DNA of 64,000 nucleotides. Source: Pelagibacterium sediminicola. GTDB lineage: Bacteria > Pseudomonadota > Alphaproteobacteria > Rhizobiales > Devosiaceae. The position numbers and the translations under genes were made by a program. The stretch covers positions 62,001 to 126,000 of the forward strand of contig NZ_QMEL01000007.1 in the NCBI RefSeq assembly GCF_003390885.1. The letters run 5' to 3'. Below, one piece after another: positions 62,803-64,000 of this stretch (the stretch's first letter is position 1; each line of letters begins with the position of its first letter). The notes beneath the pieces were generated by a model. That model was not told where the DNA came from and searched no databases. It was given only the letters and a program-made list of their open reading frames with translations.

Positions 62803-64000
62803 GGGAAATAACCGCTTTTTCGATCTGTTCCGGGATGAGGTGGTCGGGGCTGTCGGCCATCAGTTCCATAAAGGCGTCTTCGAGCCGCGCCGCGCCGTAA
62901 AAGGCTTCGAGTTCGGGCCTGAGGGCGATAACGACTGCGCTACGGCTCCATTGCGGATCTTTTGAAATCCGCCACAGGCAGGCGGCGGCTTCGAGAATTT
63001 CGCCGACGCATTCCCAGGGCTTGTGCCCGGCAAGCCCGGTCAATTCGCGATAGGCGGGGATGTTTTCGGGGTCATCGAGGACATTCTGCCCGAAAATGGC
63101 GACCAGTCTTTCGCGGCTCATCCAGGGCGCGAGGATGAGGAAGACGAAATGGCATTTGGGGCATTTGCCGCACCAGAGCGGACCATCGTTGCCGCCCAGC
63201 CGGAAGTTGGTGTTGCAGCTTGAAAAAACGTCGTCGTAGCGGTCGGTGCGGGCGAAAAGCTGGCCGATGCGGGCCTCGGAAAAGGGGCGGAGCAGGGAAA
63301 AATAGCCCAGCGTCCCGCCGCTGGCGTGGGCAAGCGTTTCCGCGATCAGCCTTTCAAAGCCGAGCGATTTGGAGTGCTGGTGATTGGCCTCGCGGCCATC
63401 GAAATCGATATTGCCCTCGCTTGCCGAGCGCTCGTTGGAAAGGACGATGGCATTATAGCCGTAAAGCAGCGCGGCCAGCGCGGCGATCATCGAGTTGATG
63501 GCGGTCGAGGGGACGTGGCCGTTGTAATAGCCGGGCTCTCTTGAAAGCCGGATCATTTCGGGATCGAGGGTGCGTTCGACGCCGATGAGGTCGTGGCCGG
63601 AGCGCCCGGACGTGGTGAGGATCGGGCCCTTGGGGTTGACGGCGAAAAGCGTGATGTCCCGGCCGGCGCATTCGAGCAGGTCGACGCTCACCAGCGAGTC
63701 CTTGCCGCCCCCGATGAGGACGAGCGCGCGCTCGGGGAGAATTATCGGCGTGGGCTGGGGCGCGCTGTTTCCGATGCTGAACTGGAGTTGTCCAAAGCGC
63801 CTGAGGTCATTGCGGGCGTAAAATTCGCCCAGCCCGTTTTCGTAGATGTCAGTGAGGAAGGGCAGGTCGTCATCGGTGAGCGCAAGGCTCGCAAGATCGA
63901 TCGAGAAGGGCGCGAGGAGCTTGAAATAGCTTACGCCCAGAACGGCGGCGTTAAGATCGAGCAGGTGCCTGAACGCGCCCGATTGCGCGGCGTCCGCGCT
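62792..64000 (-). CDS. murL: MurL: UDP-MurNAc-L-Ala-L-Glu epimerase, N-terminus cut by the window
   Basis: The frame is open to the window edge, giving at least 402 residues; the first few tens are missing. Signatures of MurL are the PP-loop-like LVLIGGGKDSLVSVDLL, GYYNGHVPSTAINSMIAA, SNERSASEGNIDF, CNTNFRLGGNDGPLWCGKCPKCHFVFLILAPW and the downstream FGQNVLDDPENIP. MurL epimerises the terminal L-Glu of the UDP-MurNAc dipeptide to D-Glu with ATP hydrolysis, bypassing glutamate racemase. The CxxC pair may hold metal. Confidence 0.88.
   Translation of the reverse strand, partial: SADAAQSGAFRHLLDLNAAVLGVSYFKLLAPFSIDLASLALTDDDLPFLTDIYENGLGEFYARNDLRRFGQLQFSIGNSAPQPTPIILPERALVLIGGGKDSLVSVDLLECAGRDITLFAVNPKGPILTTSGRSGHDLIGVERTLDPEMIRLSREPGYYNGHVPSTAINSMIAALAALLYGYNAIVLSNERSASEGNIDFDGREANHQHSKSLGFERLIAETLAHASGGTLGYFSLLRPFSEARIGQLFARTDRYDDVFSSCNTNFRLGGNDGPLWCGKCPKCHFVFLILAPWMSRERLVAIFGQNVLDDPENIPAYRELTGLAGHKPWECVGEILEAAACLWRISKDPQWSRSAVVIALRPELEAFYGAARLEDAFMELMADSPDHLIPEQIEKAVISHAN

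Overview
The window looks like a chromosomal segment of a high-GC alphaproteobacterium of the order Hyphomicrobiales (Rhizobiales), plausibly near Devosia/Pelagibacterium. This rests on a RirA-type iron regulator with an Irr-like ICE box in its promoter, an FnrN/FnrL-type regulator, ThuA/ThuB homologues, a MurD2-MurL pair, and the GC-rich imperfect repeats typical of rhizobial intergenic DNA. The genus is an inference. I see no rRNA, tRNA, CRISPR array, prophage or transposase gene.

Layout. 1-9.5 kb: an FNR-type regulator and a convergent hemerythrin gene with a well-formed FNR-box promoter; metH behind a 22-bp palindrome; folD; a TRIC-type membrane protein; a RelE/HigB-HigA toxin-antitoxin module sitting between 23-bp direct repeats. 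8.3-13 kb: a complete polar amino-acid ABC operon of aotPJQMO type. 13-21 kb: a membrane diguanylate cyclase, a sulfurtransferase with a nucleoside hydrolase, rirA, an EamA transporter, the uracil-type regulator RutR, and thuAB.

21.4-42.3 kb is a nucleic-acid catabolism island: secreted 5'-nucleotidase, cytochrome b plus Tat-exported molybdopterin protein, allE-allA, a PuuE-UraD fusion, hiuH, xdhABC, the membrane urate oxidase PuuD, guanine deaminase, malate synthase G and adenine deaminase. Together these take nucleotides and nucleobases through xanthine, urate, allantoin and ureidoglycolate to glyoxylate and malate; only allantoate amidohydrolase is absent. A perfect RutR operator lies between the 5'-nucleotidase and cytochrome b genes, and a near-perfect one between puuE-uraD and hiuH-xdhABC, so the RutR encoded a few kb away probably controls the island.

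42.4-53 kb: a small membrane protein with an FNR-like box, a LacI regulator with twin operators in front of a sugar ABC operon, otsBA for trehalose synthesis, an unusually hairpin-rich intergenic region, a stand-alone receiver protein, and a TPR membrane protein. 53-61 kb: propionyl-CoA assimilation genes (acuI, pccB, a DUF559 nuclease-like gene, pccA, methylmalonyl-CoA mutase and epimerase). 61-64 kb: a small helical protein, then murD2 and murL (cut by the window end), an alternative route to D-glutamate in peptidoglycan.

Several families of palindromic intergenic repeats recur, and nearly every convergent gene junction contains one of them or a hairpin.
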